A stretch of DNA of 64,000 bases from Blautia_A ammoniilytica (GCF_025566965.1 NZ_JAOQJL010000019.1:11589-75588), one strand, 5' to 3'; shown: positions 35,180 through 43,995, counted from the first letter of the stretch. The notes: a model not told the origin generated them from the letters alone. Program-made: numbers and translations.

Positions 35180-35365
35180 TTTTCCTCCTTGTTTTCTTTT
35201 CCCCTGACACACCATTCTTGCAAATAAAACAAAAAAAGTCTCCGAAAACTTCTTTTTTCAAAGACCAAATCAATTCCGTTCTACTTCATAAGCTCTCTAC
35301 TATGTCTGTTAGGAAAGTATTGCTCTTTACTACGGATAGAACATCCATCCATAAAATATGCAGAA

Positions 35366-35394
35366 ATTATAGCACCCTTTTTTGCTTTAATCAA
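35366..35394 (-). promoter_or_regulatory. Promoter of the oppBCDFA operon
   Basis: On the minus strand TTGATT (35394-35389) and TATAAT (35371-35366) are exactly 17 bp apart. It lies about 190 bp upstream of oppB and 158 bp from the divergent LysR start. Confidence 0.75.
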
Positions 35395-35467
35395 GTAACT
35401 TTTCTCATTTCTACACTTTAGCACAAGAAAAGACAAGTGAAAGAACGCTGCAGTTATGGTATTTTCC

Positions 35468-35483
35468 TTGACATCCCGGTCAA
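35468..35483 (+). promoter_or_regulatory. Candidate LysR-type site and -35 box upstream of the LysR gene
   Basis: TTGAC (35468-35472) and GTCAA (35479-35483) form a short dyad of LysR type. The same TTGACA can act as a -35 box with CAAAAT 17 bp downstream (35491-35496). It lies between the opp promoter and the LysR gene, so it could serve autoregulation and control of opp. Confidence 0.4.
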
Positions 35484-35551
35484 AAACCTGCAAAATGATG
35501 ATAAAAAGAATGGCTGCCACAAACAGGTGCAGCCAGAAGGAGTCGTGAATC

Positions 35552-36433
35552 TTGGTCAACTTTGATTATTACCGCATTTTCTATTTTGTCTGCCAGTACA
35601 AAAGCTTTACCAAAGCAGCAGAAATCCTGAATAATAATCAGCCCAACATTACCCGCTGCATGAATATCCTGGAGCGCGAACTGAACTGTAAGCTGTTCGT
35701 CCGCACTCACCGTGGAGTTTCCCTTACCCCTGAGGGCAAACGTCTGTATGAACATATTTCCGTAGCTTATGAGCAGATTTCCCTTGGCGAAAAGGAACTG
35801 GAAAAGGATCGTGGTCTGGAAAGCGGCCTGATTTCCATTGGTGCCAGTGAGACAGCCCTACGTCTTCTGCTTTTAGATAAGCTGGAATCCTTTCACAAAA
35901 AATATCCTCATGTACGTCTACGGATTGCCAGTCACTCTACCCCGGAAGCTCTTACTGCCCTGGAAAACGGACTTGTGGATTTTGCAGTGGTTTCCAGCCC
36001 TGCCCACACAAAAAAGCCTCTCCAGAAAACCCTCCTTGTATCTTTTAAGGAAATTCTTCTGGGAGGTCCTAAATTCGCCCAGGCAGCCAATACACCCCTG
36101 CACCTGCAGGATCTTCGGGATTATCCCTTTATTTCTCTTGGGGGACGGACTTCCACCAGGGAAACCTATATGGAGCTTTTCCTCCAGCGGGGCCTTCCTT
36201 TCCAGCCGGATATGGAAGCATCTGCCACTGACCAGATCCTGCCTATGATCATGCATAATCTTGGCATTGGCTTTTTCCCGGAAATGCTTGCCCAGGATGC
36301 CCTGCGCCGTGGTCAGGTGATCCAGATCCCCCTGGCAGAAGAGATCCCAGCCAGGGATGTTTATCTGGTACGGGACAGCACGCGGCCCCAAAGTATTGCT
36401 GTACGCAAAATGATCGCCGCATTAAAAGAATGA
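35552..36433 (+). CDS. LysR-family transcriptional regulator
   Basis: A 293-residue LysR protein with a helix-turn-helix in residues 1-60 (KSFTKAAEILNNNQPNITRCMNILE) and an effector domain after residue 90. The start is TTG at 35552 with GAAGGAG about ten bases upstream; VNFDYYRIFYFV immediately after it matches the family N-terminus and no ATG fits. It is divergent from the oppBCDFA operon (372 bp apart) and convergent with the glycyl-radical activase. It may regulate opp; the link to the glycyl-radical genes is weaker. The intergenic space holds the opp promoter and a TTGAC-N6-GTCAA dyad. Confidence 0.87.
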   Translation: MVNFDYYRIFYFVCQYKSFTKAAEILNNNQPNITRCMNILERELNCKLFVRTHRGVSLTPEGKRLYEHISVAYEQISLGEKELEKDRGLESGLISIGASETALRLLLLDKLESFHKKYPHVRLRIASHSTPEALTALENGLVDFAVVSSPAHTKKPLQKTLLVSFKEILLGGPKFAQAANTPLHLQDLRDYPFISLGGRTSTRETYMELFLQRGLPFQPDMEASATDQILPMIMHNLGIGFFPEMLAQDALRRGQVIQIPLAEEIPARDVYLVRDSTRPQSIAVRKMIAALKE

Positions 36434-36510
36434 TCCTGCATGAAACAGATGTCCGCACGATCATCACCGCATAATCATCACTGCCAAAAATGATCCTGCA
36501 AAATGCAGGA

Positions 36511-37302
36511 TCATCCTCCGATCTGGCAGTCCAGGCCACATACTGCATGGACTGCCTTTTTTAATGTTTCCATATGTTCCGCTGATGGGGGCAGAACCCC
36601 GTCCAGCAAATATTCACGACCAAGACCAGTGTATTTATCCTGTCCCAGCCTGTGGTAAGGCAGCAAATGAATCTTATCCACCCCTGGAAGAGTTGCTGCA
36701 AATCTGGCAATCCCCTGGATCTCTTCCACAGTATCATTAAACCCAGGGATCACAGGCACCCGTATCACCAGGCGGGTCATCCCGGAAAGTGCTGTTTTTC
36801 TTGCATTTTCCAGCATTCGTTCATTAGATCTTCCGGTAAAAGCCTTATGCTTTTCAGGATTGGTGTGCTTGATATCCATCAGGTACAGATCCAGATAGGG
36901 CAACACCATCTGGATATTCTCCCAGGGCATGCCTGCCATACTTTCTATAGCCGTATGGATTCCTCTTTCCTTTGCACCGCGAAGCAGATCCCTGGCAAAC
37001 TCAGGCTGGCACAGGCATTCCCCTCCGGAAAGAGTCATCCCGCCGCCTGAACGGTAATAGTATGCCCGATCCTTTTCCACTACCTGAAGCATTTCTTCCA
37101 CTGTCACATCCCTGCCGATGATCTTCTCTTCCCCCTGCACGATCATCTTCTGAATGGCAAACTCCTGGGATTCCGGATTACAGCACCACCTGCACCGCAG
37201 GATGCACCCCTTCAGAAAAAGAATGGTGCGGATCCCTGGCCCGTCATGAATGGAATATCTTTGTACATCAAAAATCCTGCCTGTTGTTTTCAAGTAATCC
37301 AT
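36511..37302 (-). CDS. Glycyl-radical enzyme activating protein (radical SAM)
   Basis: A 263-residue radical SAM activase with the [4Fe-4S] motif C-x3-C-x2-C in KGCILRCRWCCNPE (about residues 32-39) and the glycine-rich SAM motif MTLSGGECL. It installs the glycyl radical on the partner enzyme encoded 16 bp upstream. Activases of diol-dehydratase-type glycyl-radical enzymes usually carry an inserted ferredoxin domain with two more clusters; here only about 25 residues separate the CxxxCxxC region from VTVEEML and no extra clusters are present, as in pyruvate formate-lyase activase. ATG at 37302 has AGGAGAA in front. Confidence 0.9.
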   Translation of the reverse strand: MDYLKTTGRIFDVQRYSIHDGPGIRTILFLKGCILRCRWCCNPESQEFAIQKMIVQGEEKIIGRDVTVEEMLQVVEKDRAYYYRSGGGMTLSGGECLCQPEFARDLLRGAKERGIHTAIESMAGMPWENIQMVLPYLDLYLMDIKHTNPEKHKAFTGRSNERMLENARKTALSGMTRLVIRVPVIPGFNDTVEEIQGIARFAATLPGVDKIHLLPYHRLGQDKYTGLGREYLLDGVLPPSAEHMETLKKAVHAVCGLDCQIGG

Positions 37303-37318
37303 TATGTTCTCCTGTTTC

Positions 37319-39844
37319 TCAGAATCCCTGCTCTGTCCTTCTTATGATATCATCCTGCAAAGATCTGGACAATGTGGTAAACAAAGCGCTGTATCCTGCC
37401 ACACGCACCACCAGATGCTTATAATTCTCCGGGTGCGCCTGTGCGTCCAGAAGTGTTTCCCTGCTTACTACATTAAACTGCATATGCATGCCCTTCTGGT
37501 CAAAGAAGGTACGGATCAATGCCACAAATTTCTCCAATCCCTCTCTTCCTGACAAGGCAGAGGGATGGAATTTCTGATTAAATAATGTACCATTGGATAC
37601 AATAAAATGATCAAGTCTGGATACAGAAGTAGCTGCTGCTGTAGGACCGTTCACATCCTTGCCTGCAGATGGTGAAACTCCGTCAGCAACCGGTGTATGG
37701 GCATATCTGCCGTCCGGGGTAGCTCCTGTCTGTCCTCCCAGCGGAACATTGGCAGATACAGGATAAAGACCTGCATGGAAGCTGCCTCCTCTTGGGTTGC
37801 TATACTGCTGGATAGGCCTTGTATATGTATAAGCAACATCTCTTGCAAAATAATCCACTTCTGGAATATCATTTCCAAACTTAGGTACTTCCAGGATCTT
37901 GTTCCGGATCTCTTCGTACCGGCTGATCTTCTCCTTTGAAAGCTTCATGGAAAGCACAGACTGAACCACTGCTTCTGTCATCTTTTCATCAACCTGCCTG
38001 CCTGCATTTTCAGCTTCTTTCAGTATGCCCTGGGCAAGATCCTGTACAGACTGCTGATCCAGGCCTTTTCCGTAATTCCAGATCAGTGCCTCCTTTAATT
38101 CCCCAAGGGTAAACTGCTTCTCTTCAAATACCAGCTTCCTGATAGCATAAAGAGAATCTGCCATATTAGCAATCCCAAATCCCTGAGGACCGGTAAAGTT
38201 GTAGACAGCTCCACCTTCCTGGGTGGATTTGCCCTTTTTGATACAGTCATCGATCATACTGGATAAAAATGGCAGCGGGCATCTCTCCCCATGAGCCACA
38301 TCAATTGCATTATCTGCATTCACCATCAAGGAAATACAGTAATCCATCTGTTGCTTATATGCATCATAAAAGTCTTCAAAGCTGTGCATCTCACTGATGT
38401 CCTTAGTAGGAACTCCCACCATCTCTCCCTTGTCCATACCCTGGGAGAAAACAAGCTCCAGCGGGCGGCACATATTAAAGAATGCAGCATCATGCCATCC
38501 TTCTGTCTTCCCCGCCTTCTGTGGCTCCACACATCCGATGATGTTATATTCCCTGGCATCTTCCAAAGTTAATCCCCGGTTCATCAGTGCCGGGATGATC
38601 ACCTCATCATTATAATATGCTGGCAGACCGATCCCTGTCCTGGTAAGCTCTGCTGCCTTGATCAGAAGATCATGGGGCGAACCGTTCCATACCCGGATGG
38701 ACAATGAGGGCTGAGGCAGGTTTACATGCATGGAGGCCTGAATACACATAAAAGACAGATCATTGGTCACATCCTCCCCATCTTTATTCTGACCTCCTAC
38801 GATCAGATTCTGGAACAAACTGTATCCTGCAAATCCTTCCGCAGATACAGCATCTCTGCATTTATTCAGGTCATTCAGCTTCACCCAGATACAATCGATC
38901 AGCTCCTGGGCAGCTTCCCTGGTAATCTTTCCTGCTTCTACGTCCTTCTTATAATATGGATACATGTACTGGTCAAATCTTCCAGGTGAAATAGAATGTC
39001 CGCTGGATTCGATCTGAATCAGAAGCTGTACAAACCAGAAAGACTGACAGGCCTGATAAAAGCTTTCTGCGCCTTTGGCAGGCACCCTGCTGCAGTTGTC
39101 AGCAATAGCCAGAAGCTCTTGCTTCCTGTCCGGATCCGTGCACTTTTCAGCCATCTGCTGTGCCAGTTCGGCATACCTGGCAGCATAATCCATAGCAGCC
39201 TGACAGCTTATGATCACAGCCTCCAGAAAACGGGACTTTCTTGCATAGTCACCATCTCCCACATTACACTGAGCCAACTCTGCTTTTGCCTTTGCCATGA
39301 TCCCCTCAAAGCCAATATTCAGAACTTCCCAGTACTTAACAGTTACATGCCCCACACCATTATAAAAATAATTCCCTGGTGTAAAAATATTGTGTTCAAT
39401 CCCCCGGATGGCTTCCGGTGCCATATAGGAAGTGGCAAGCTCACTGGTGGTCCTGCCCTTCCAATATTGATGGATCTGACGCAGTTCTTCCTTAGTCTCT
39501 TCTTTTATGAAAAAGGGGTCTGCACTTCTGCCTGCAACCGTATCCAGTTCATCCTCCAGCCATTGATAAGAAAACTCCGGGAATGTCTGGCAGCTTCTGG
39601 GTGCAAGGGTGCTGCTTCCTACGATCAGTTCTTCCTCACGGATCACGATGGGAAGGTGATGCAGGATATGTGCAAATGCCTTTGCTCTTCTTTGAATGAT
39701 CGGTTCTCCCTCTGTCTGCTGATAGGATTCTGTCAGAAGTCTGGCTCTTGCTGATTCGATCTTTGGCATCTCTGCATACAGATGCTCCACCAGTCTTGGA
39801 ATCCTTGATGATTTTGGAATATCGCTTGTATTATATTTCTCCAT
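37319..39844 (-). CDS. Glycyl-radical enzyme of the diol-dehydratase-like (GCVEP) group
   Basis: An 841-residue glycyl-radical enzyme. The thiyl-radical Cys438 and Glu440 lie in IIGCVEPQ and the radical glycine in RVAGYSALF near the C-terminus. Residues equivalent to the B12-independent glycerol dehydratase site are all there: His166 (GVGHVTVKY), His283 and Ser284 (SSGHSIS), Cys438, Glu440 and Asp452 (TEGWHDAAFF). This favours a dehydratase of glycerol, 1,2-propanediol or a related hydroxy compound over pyruvate formate-lyase. No dehydrogenase, microcompartment or proline-reductase gene is adjacent to fix the substrate. ATG at 39844 follows GAGGAGTAAC. It has its own consensus promoter. Confidence 0.87.
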   Translation of the reverse strand: MEKYNTSDIPKSSRIPRLVEHLYAEMPKIESARARLLTESYQQTEGEPIIQRRAKAFAHILHHLPIVIREEELIVGSSTLAPRSCQTFPEFSYQWLEDELDTVAGRSADPFFIKEETKEELRQIHQYWKGRTTSELATSYMAPEAIRGIEHNIFTPGNYFYNGVGHVTVKYWEVLNIGFEGIMAKAKAELAQCNVGDGDYARKSRFLEAVIISCQAAMDYAARYAELAQQMAEKCTDPDRKQELLAIADNCSRVPAKGAESFYQACQSFWFVQLLIQIESSGHSISPGRFDQYMYPYYKKDVEAGKITREAAQELIDCIWVKLNDLNKCRDAVSAEGFAGYSLFQNLIVGGQNKDGEDVTNDLSFMCIQASMHVNLPQPSLSIRVWNGSPHDLLIKAAELTRTGIGLPAYYNDEVIIPALMNRGLTLEDAREYNIIGCVEPQKAGKTEGWHDAAFFNMCRPLELVFSQGMDKGEMVGVPTKDISEMHSFEDFYDAYKQQMDYCISLMVNADNAIDVAHGERCPLPFLSSMIDDCIKKGKSTQEGGAVYNFTGPQGFGIANMADSLYAIRKLVFEEKQFTLGELKEALIWNYGKGLDQQSVQDLAQGILKEAENAGRQVDEKMTEAVVQSVLSMKLSKEKISRYEEIRNKILEVPKFGNDIPEVDYFARDVAYTYTRPIQQYSNPRGGSFHAGLYPVSANVPLGGQTGATPDGRYAHTPVADGVSPSAGKDVNGPTAAATSVSRLDHFIVSNGTLFNQKFHPSALSGREGLEKFVALIRTFFDQKGMHMQFNVVSRETLLDAQAHPENYKHLVVRVAGYSALFTTLSRSLQDDIIRRTEQGF

Positions 39845-39948
39845 GTTACTCCTCTCCCAAAGGACCGCGCCTATGCTCCGCAATCACAGATGCTTTCCAA
39901 AGTCTTTTCGCTGTGGCAGGATACTCCCTCCCCACCTTATTTTCCTCT

Positions 39949-39977
39949 ATTATATCGAATCATTCCGCAAATGTCAA
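39949..39977 (-). promoter_or_regulatory. Consensus promoter of the glycyl-radical enzyme operon
   Basis: On the minus strand TTGACA (39977-39972) and TATAAT (39954-39949), both perfect, are 17 bp apart. A dyad CAACA-N9-TGTTG (39984-40002) lies just upstream of the -35 box and may bind a regulator. Confidence 0.85.
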
Positions 39978-40052
39978 CAGAATCAACACATCATATCTGT
40001 TGTATTTTGTGGATTTGTGTTGTTTTTAGTGTTTTTTTCATGTGAATTACAT

Positions 40053-40090
40053 AAAAAAACTGTAACACAGGAAAATCCTATGCTACAGTT
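40053..40090 (-). terminator. Terminator of the YoaK-family gene
   Basis: On the minus strand AACTGTA...TACAGTT arms, with an inner AGGA/TCCT pairing, are followed by seven T residues. Confidence 0.8.
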
Positions 40091-40121
40091 CTCATATTAT
40101 AACCATTGTTATATTTTGATC

Positions 40122-40835
40122 CTAATCATTAGAAGCCTTAAACCGCTCAATAAACATCAGGAAAAAGCTTATCAGCAGAAGGCCGCTGCACACCCAGATC
40201 ATTTTATATCCATAGGCAATACTCAGATTACCGCCTACTCCGGCGCCAAGGGCAAACAGGAAAATAATTCCAAAATAATAACCTGCCTGTTCCAGCTTCT
40301 TAGGATCTTTGCGCCGCCAGTAAGCTGAAAGGGCAGCTGTACCGCTTCGCAGATTACCGATACACATGGTACTTGCATAAGAATATCCGTGGATCTTCCG
40401 GAATGTTTGTACCTGCATGGCACAGGCAAAGGATACCAGTATGGTAGCCAGCATATTCATCGTAGATGGAACGAAGCCAACCAAAAACAGGATCACAATC
40501 TCTGCTGCCAGAATCCCCTGTCTCCAGTGAAGACGTCTGGCATTTTTAAATTTGCCCTGAATCTTCTCAGCAAAGAAAACCCCTAATGCAAAGGACAGTA
40601 CCGGAAGCAGATACCGAAGGGCAATCCCCCAGTCACCGGCAAGCAGATGCTGACTAAGCAGCACCACATTTCCTGTCTGCGCATTTGAAAAGACTTCGTC
40701 TCTCACATTGTAGGTGTACGCATCCTGGAATCCTCCTGAAAGAGCCAGGAATGCACTGTTTACAAAAGCTTCGGACATCTGTACATCCGAAGCATCAGAA
40801 AACAGGTGATGATGTTCGTGGTGTTTTGTTTCCAT
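40122..40835 (-). CDS. YoaK-family (DUF1275) membrane protein
   Basis: A 237-residue membrane protein of the YoaK/DUF1275 family. A His-rich N-terminus (ETKHHEHHHLF) is followed by six predicted helices. Family features are GGFQDAYTYNVRDEVFSNAQTGNVVLL near the start and QVQTFRKIHGYSYASTMCIGNLRS in the centre. The function of the family is unsettled. I use the ATG at 40835 with GGAG 11 bases upstream; a TTG at 40880 would add 15 residues. It is monocistronic, with a strong terminator. The His-rich tip could bind metal, which is speculation. Confidence 0.88.
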   Translation of the reverse strand: METKHHEHHHLFSDASDVQMSEAFVNSAFLALSGGFQDAYTYNVRDEVFSNAQTGNVVLLSQHLLAGDWGIALRYLLPVLSFALGVFFAEKIQGKFKNARRLHWRQGILAAEIVILFLVGFVPSTMNMLATILVSFACAMQVQTFRKIHGYSYASTMCIGNLRSGTAALSAYWRRKDPKKLEQAGYYFGIIFLFALGAGVGGNLSIAYGYKMIWVCSGLLLISFFLMFIERFKASND

Positions 40836-40977
40836 GAAAAATATATCTCCATCCTCTTTTGTTTTACACAGCCTGTCCAATTCAAGTCGAGCAAAGGCTG
40901 TTTAGCTATTAGTTCATATAATACCTGCCTTCTGTCAAAATGTAAAATGTATCGTTCATATTATTGTCATATAAAAA

Positions 40978-41018
40978 ATATATAGTTACTGATCACACCA
41001 TTCACAGTAACTATATAT
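40978..41018 (-). terminator. Terminator/palindrome downstream of the Cys-rich peptide gene
   Basis: ATATATAGTTACTG (40978-40991) and CAGTAACTATATAT (41005-41018) are perfect 14-bp arms. On the minus strand the stem is followed by a T-run. Outer TGTAAAATGT (40941-40950) and ACATTTTACA (41022-41031) extend the symmetry. It belongs to the GTTACTG palindrome family seen elsewhere in the window. Confidence 0.7.
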
Positions 41019-41054
41019 CTCACATTTTACACTATGAAGTTAATTCAGAATACC

Positions 41055-41183
41055 TTAATGGCAGCCACTGCAATGCCCACAGTCACCGCCGCATCCTTTA
41101 CCATTCTTTTTATCCTTGATCATACTGCGAACGATCAGGCCTACAATCACAACCAATACAGCGCCTACGATCACTGTTCCCAT
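41055..41183 (-). CDS. FeoB-associated Cys-rich membrane peptide
   Basis: A 42-residue peptide: one N-terminal helix (VIVGAVLVVIVGLIV), a basic linker and a tail with CGGDCGHCSGCH. This is the layout of the small FeoB-associated proteins found with ferrous iron transporters in Firmicutes; no feoA or feoB is in the window, so it is an orphan here. ATG at 41183 has AGGAGGAAT upstream. The reading frame of the tail hinges on the length of one short T run near 41097, and my hand count there is uncertain by one base; the cysteine pattern argues for the frame given. Its promoter carries a perfect palindrome. Confidence 0.68.
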   Translation of the reverse strand: MGTVIVGAVLVVIVGLIVRSMIKDKKNGKGCGGDCGHCSGCH

Positions 41184-41238
41184 GGAAATTCCTCCTTTTC
41201 CTGAACAGACACTTAAAAGTCTGACTTATGTTTCTTTC

Positions 41239-41270
41239 GTTAGTATATACTAACAAAAGTAATATGTCAA
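41239..41270 (-). promoter_or_regulatory. Promoter with palindromic operator upstream of the FeoB-associated peptide
   Basis: On the minus strand TTGACA (41270-41265) and TATACT (41247-41242) are 17 bp apart, an ideal promoter. The 16-bp perfect palindrome GTTAGTATATACTAAC (41239-41254) covers the -10 box, a placement expected for a repressor. TTAG...CTAA ends are reminiscent of DtxR-family boxes, fitting iron control of the small Cys-rich peptide. Confidence 0.75.
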
Positions 41271-41297
41271 TATCTGTCCTATCCGAATTTCTTACAG

Positions 41298-42812
41298 TTA
41301 AATCTGAAATTCTTCCAAAGAGGAAAGCTTATCACCAAACTCTGTATCGCTGCATTCCTGGAAAACAGCCTCCTTTTGCATTTTCTGGAGGGCAGAGGCA
41401 GAGGTTTTCAAAGGCTGGATCGTTCCGGCTCCTGCAATACATCCTCCCGGACAAGCCATACCTTCTAGCAGATATCCATCATATTTGCCCATTTTGGCCA
41501 GCTGCATCATTTTTTTACAATTTGCAAGACCGTCTGCACTGGCAGTCTTTACGGTTCGCTCCGGATCCAAACGGTGAATGGCATTCACAACTGCTGCTGC
41601 CACACCGCCGCTGGCAGCAAAGCCTCTTCCATCTGCACTGGCACGTACCAAAGGCTCTCCGTCAGGCAGAGAATCAAAGTCTACGCCCTTTGCCTCAAAC
41701 ATACCAGCCACCTCTTCAAAGGTAAGTACAAAGTCCACATAGCTTCGGATGGATTTTCTGCTTGCTTCCAATTTCTTGGCAGCACATGGTCCCACAAAAA
41801 CTATCTTGCATTCCGGTTCTTCCTGCTTGATCAGCCTTGCTGTCAGTACCATCGGTGTCAATGCCATGGAAATACAGTCAGCCTGCTTTGGGAACATTTT
41901 CTTTGCCATCACAGACCAGGCTGGACAACAGGAGGTTCCCATAAACGGAATCTTTGCCGGAACTTCTTCTATGAAATCTTTGGCTTCTTCAATGGCACAC
42001 AAATCTGCACCAACGGCTACTTCCCGCACATTCTTAAACCCAAGTGCTTTAAAGGCTTCCCGGATCTTTGTATCCTTAAGCCCTTCAAACTGGCCTGCAA
42101 CTGCCGGTGCAACAATGGCATATACCGGATTACCACTTTTGATCGCCATAATGGTCTGGTATATCTGACCCTTATCAACAATGGCACTAAATGGACAGCT
42201 TACCAGACACATTCCGCAGGACACACACTTATCCTGATCGATCTCTGCCCTTCCATATTGATCTGAATGGATCGCTCCCATTCCACAAGCTGCAGCACAG
42301 GGGCGTTCCTGCTTGATAATAGCATTGTATGGGCAGGCACTAACGCATTTCCCACATTTGATACACTTTGCCTGATCAATATAAGAATGGCCCTTCACCA
42401 TAGATATGGCCTTCTTGGGACAGACCTCCACACAGGGATGTTCCAGGCAGCCCTGACATCCTTCTGTTACCATCACTTTCTTCTCTGCACAGGAATTGCA
42501 TGCAAACTTGATCACATTAATCAGCGGGGGTTCATAATACTTTTCCTCGATTACACTTGCCTCTACCCCCTGAGAAATAGGGGCATGCTCTGAAATACTC
42601 CGAAGGGACATTCCCATGGCAACACGAAGACGTTCGCCTACAACTGCACGCTCCAGGAAAATACTGTCCCTGTATGTGGCAATCTCGCCTGGAATGATCT
42701 TGTAAGGAAGCTTTTCCAGATTTTCGATTCCGTCTTCTTCATATGCCATGCGGGCAATTTCCGTGAAGATCTGATGTCTTATTTTCGTCTTAGACGAATA
42801 TAATCCTCTCAT
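41298..42812 (-). CDS. [FeFe] hydrogenase, group B type
   Basis: A 504-residue iron-only hydrogenase. H-cluster motifs are TSCCPAW (L1), GPCAAKK (L2) and EGMACPGGCIAGAG (L3); the CCP form of L1 and GPC form of L2 point to group B instead of the classical group A (TSCSPGW, MPCTAKK). The N-terminal part has a cysteine set CNSCAEKK...GCQGCLEHPCVEVCP and further ferredoxin-type sites CIKCGKCVSACP and CVSCGMCLVSCP. It would exchange electrons between ferredoxin and protons. ATG at 42812 follows AAAGGAGAATTAA. It is monocistronic; maturation genes are not in the window. Physiological direction for group B enzymes is not well established. Confidence 0.9.
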   Translation of the reverse strand: MRGLYSSKTKIRHQIFTEIARMAYEEDGIENLEKLPYKIIPGEIATYRDSIFLERAVVGERLRVAMGMSLRSISEHAPISQGVEASVIEEKYYEPPLINVIKFACNSCAEKKVMVTEGCQGCLEHPCVEVCPKKAISMVKGHSYIDQAKCIKCGKCVSACPYNAIIKQERPCAAACGMGAIHSDQYGRAEIDQDKCVSCGMCLVSCPFSAIVDKGQIYQTIMAIKSGNPVYAIVAPAVAGQFEGLKDTKIREAFKALGFKNVREVAVGADLCAIEEAKDFIEEVPAKIPFMGTSCCPAWSVMAKKMFPKQADCISMALTPMVLTARLIKQEEPECKIVFVGPCAAKKLEASRKSIRSYVDFVLTFEEVAGMFEAKGVDFDSLPDGEPLVRASADGRGFAASGGVAAAVVNAIHRLDPERTVKTASADGLANCKKMMQLAKMGKYDGYLLEGMACPGGCIAGAGTIQPLKTSASALQKMQKEAVFQECSDTEFGDKLSSLEEFQI

Positions 42813-42872
42813 TTAATTCTCCTTTTTGTTTAATATCCGCAATCTGTAGTAAATTATCCTCCGCTATAAAAA

Positions 42873-42901
42873 TACTAACACATTTCTATCCGGTCTGACA
42901 A
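42873..42901 (-). promoter_or_regulatory. Candidate promoter of the hydrogenase gene
   Basis: On the minus strand TTGTCA (42901-42896) and TTAGTA (42878-42873) are 17 bp apart. The -10 box is weak and overlaps a GTTAGTAT half of the palindrome seen at 41239-41254. Confidence 0.4.
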
Positions 42902-42924
42902 GGGCATCTGTTACATCAAAAGCA

Positions 42925-43995
42925 TCACACCTGCAGCTTCATCTGACCGTCTTTAATATAGCCCATATTTTTCATGCCCCGATAGATCACATAGGAAACT
43001 ACTGCCGGAAGAATGAAATGGAAAACAAGAATCTTCAGAAGTACCATCAAAGGCTCTTCTGCTGCAGTCATAGTCTGATAAGTCATGATCTGTCCTACCA
43101 GTCCGGAAGTACCCATTCCTGCGCCTGTAGGATTATTCGTCATATGAAAAGGCCCTATGATCGCAATCGGTCCTAAAATAGCAGATGCCAATGTAGGCGG
43201 CAGCCATATCAAAGGTCTGCGTACAATATTGGGAATCTGCAGCATAGACGTACCAACGCCCTGGGCAAACAGACCACCTACTCCGTTATCTTTAAAACTG
43301 GTTACAGCAAAGCCGATCATCTGACAGCAGCATCCTACGGTAGCTGCACCTGCTGCTACTCCGTTCAATCCCAGAATGATCCCAAGGGCTGCAGAACTGA
43401 TGGGCAGTGTAAGAGCCATACCCATAAGGACAGAAACCACGATTCCCATAAGGATAGGCTGCTGCTCTGTACCCCAGTTGATCATTCCTCCGATCCAGCT
43501 CATAAACTGAGAGATACTAGGCCCTAACAGCATTCCAACAGCACCACCGGATATAATGGTCACTGCAGGAGTGATCAAAAGATCCAGTTTAGTCTTTCCT
43601 GCTACCAGATGTCCTACCATAATTCCTACATAAGCAGCAATAAAGGCACCTAAAGGCTCTCCAGGGCCGGACAGCACTATGGCTCCCTGCTCTGAAAAAA
43701 ATGTACCTGCCAGAATATTGGCAGCATAAGCACCGATCATACCTGCAGCTGCTGCAGACAGAAGAACATAGGTGGATTCCTTAAACTTATAAGCTACTCC
43801 AATACCAATGCCTGCACCTGTAAGTCTCTGTGCGATCACTGCAAAGGCACTAAGATAATGGCCATAGGTTCCTCCCATCAGATCACCGATCTGTTTTAAA
43901 ATGGTACCGATGATCAGCGTGGAAAAAAGTCCCAGCGCCATACCGCTTAATCCGTCAATAAAAATATTGGACAGGATTTTCTTAAATGATTTCAT
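42925..43995 (-). CDS. PTS_EIIC_2-type membrane protein without other PTS subunits
   Basis: A 356-residue polytopic membrane protein with about ten Gly/Ala-rich helices, related to the PTS_EIIC_2 (PF13303-like) family. Recognisable pieces are GLSGMALGLFSTLIIGTIL, GPGEPLGAFIAAYVG, LPISSAALGIILGLNGVAAGAATVGCCCQMIGFA and GTSMLQIPNIVRRP. No IIA or IIB domain or gene lies nearby. Some members of this family are thought to transport non-sugar solutes. Start ATG at 43995 follows AGGAGAGAAAA. Substrate unknown. Confidence 0.82.
   Translation of the reverse strand: MKSFKKILSNIFIDGLSGMALGLFSTLIIGTILKQIGDLMGGTYGHYLSAFAVIAQRLTGAGIGIGVAYKFKESTYVLLSAAAAGMIGAYAANILAGTFFSEQGAIVLSGPGEPLGAFIAAYVGIMVGHLVAGKTKLDLLITPAVTIISGGAVGMLLGPSISQFMSWIGGMINWGTEQQPILMGIVVSVLMGMALTLPISSAALGIILGLNGVAAGAATVGCCCQMIGFAVTSFKDNGVGGLFAQGVGTSMLQIPNIVRRPLIWLPPTLASAILGPIAIIGPFHMTNNPTGAGMGTSGLVGQIMTYQTMTAAEEPLMVLLKILVFHFILPAVVSYVIYRGMKNMGYIKDGQMKLQV

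Noticed and set aside
35281..35559. 92-codon minus-strand frame between oppB and the LysR gene
   Set aside because: It covers the opp promoter, overlaps the LysR start, has no homology I can recognise and no ribosome binding site.
37319..39844. Pyruvate formate-lyase
   Set aside because: The active site has GCVEP and the diol-dehydratase His/Ser/Asp set, not the Cys-Cys pair of pyruvate formate-lyase.
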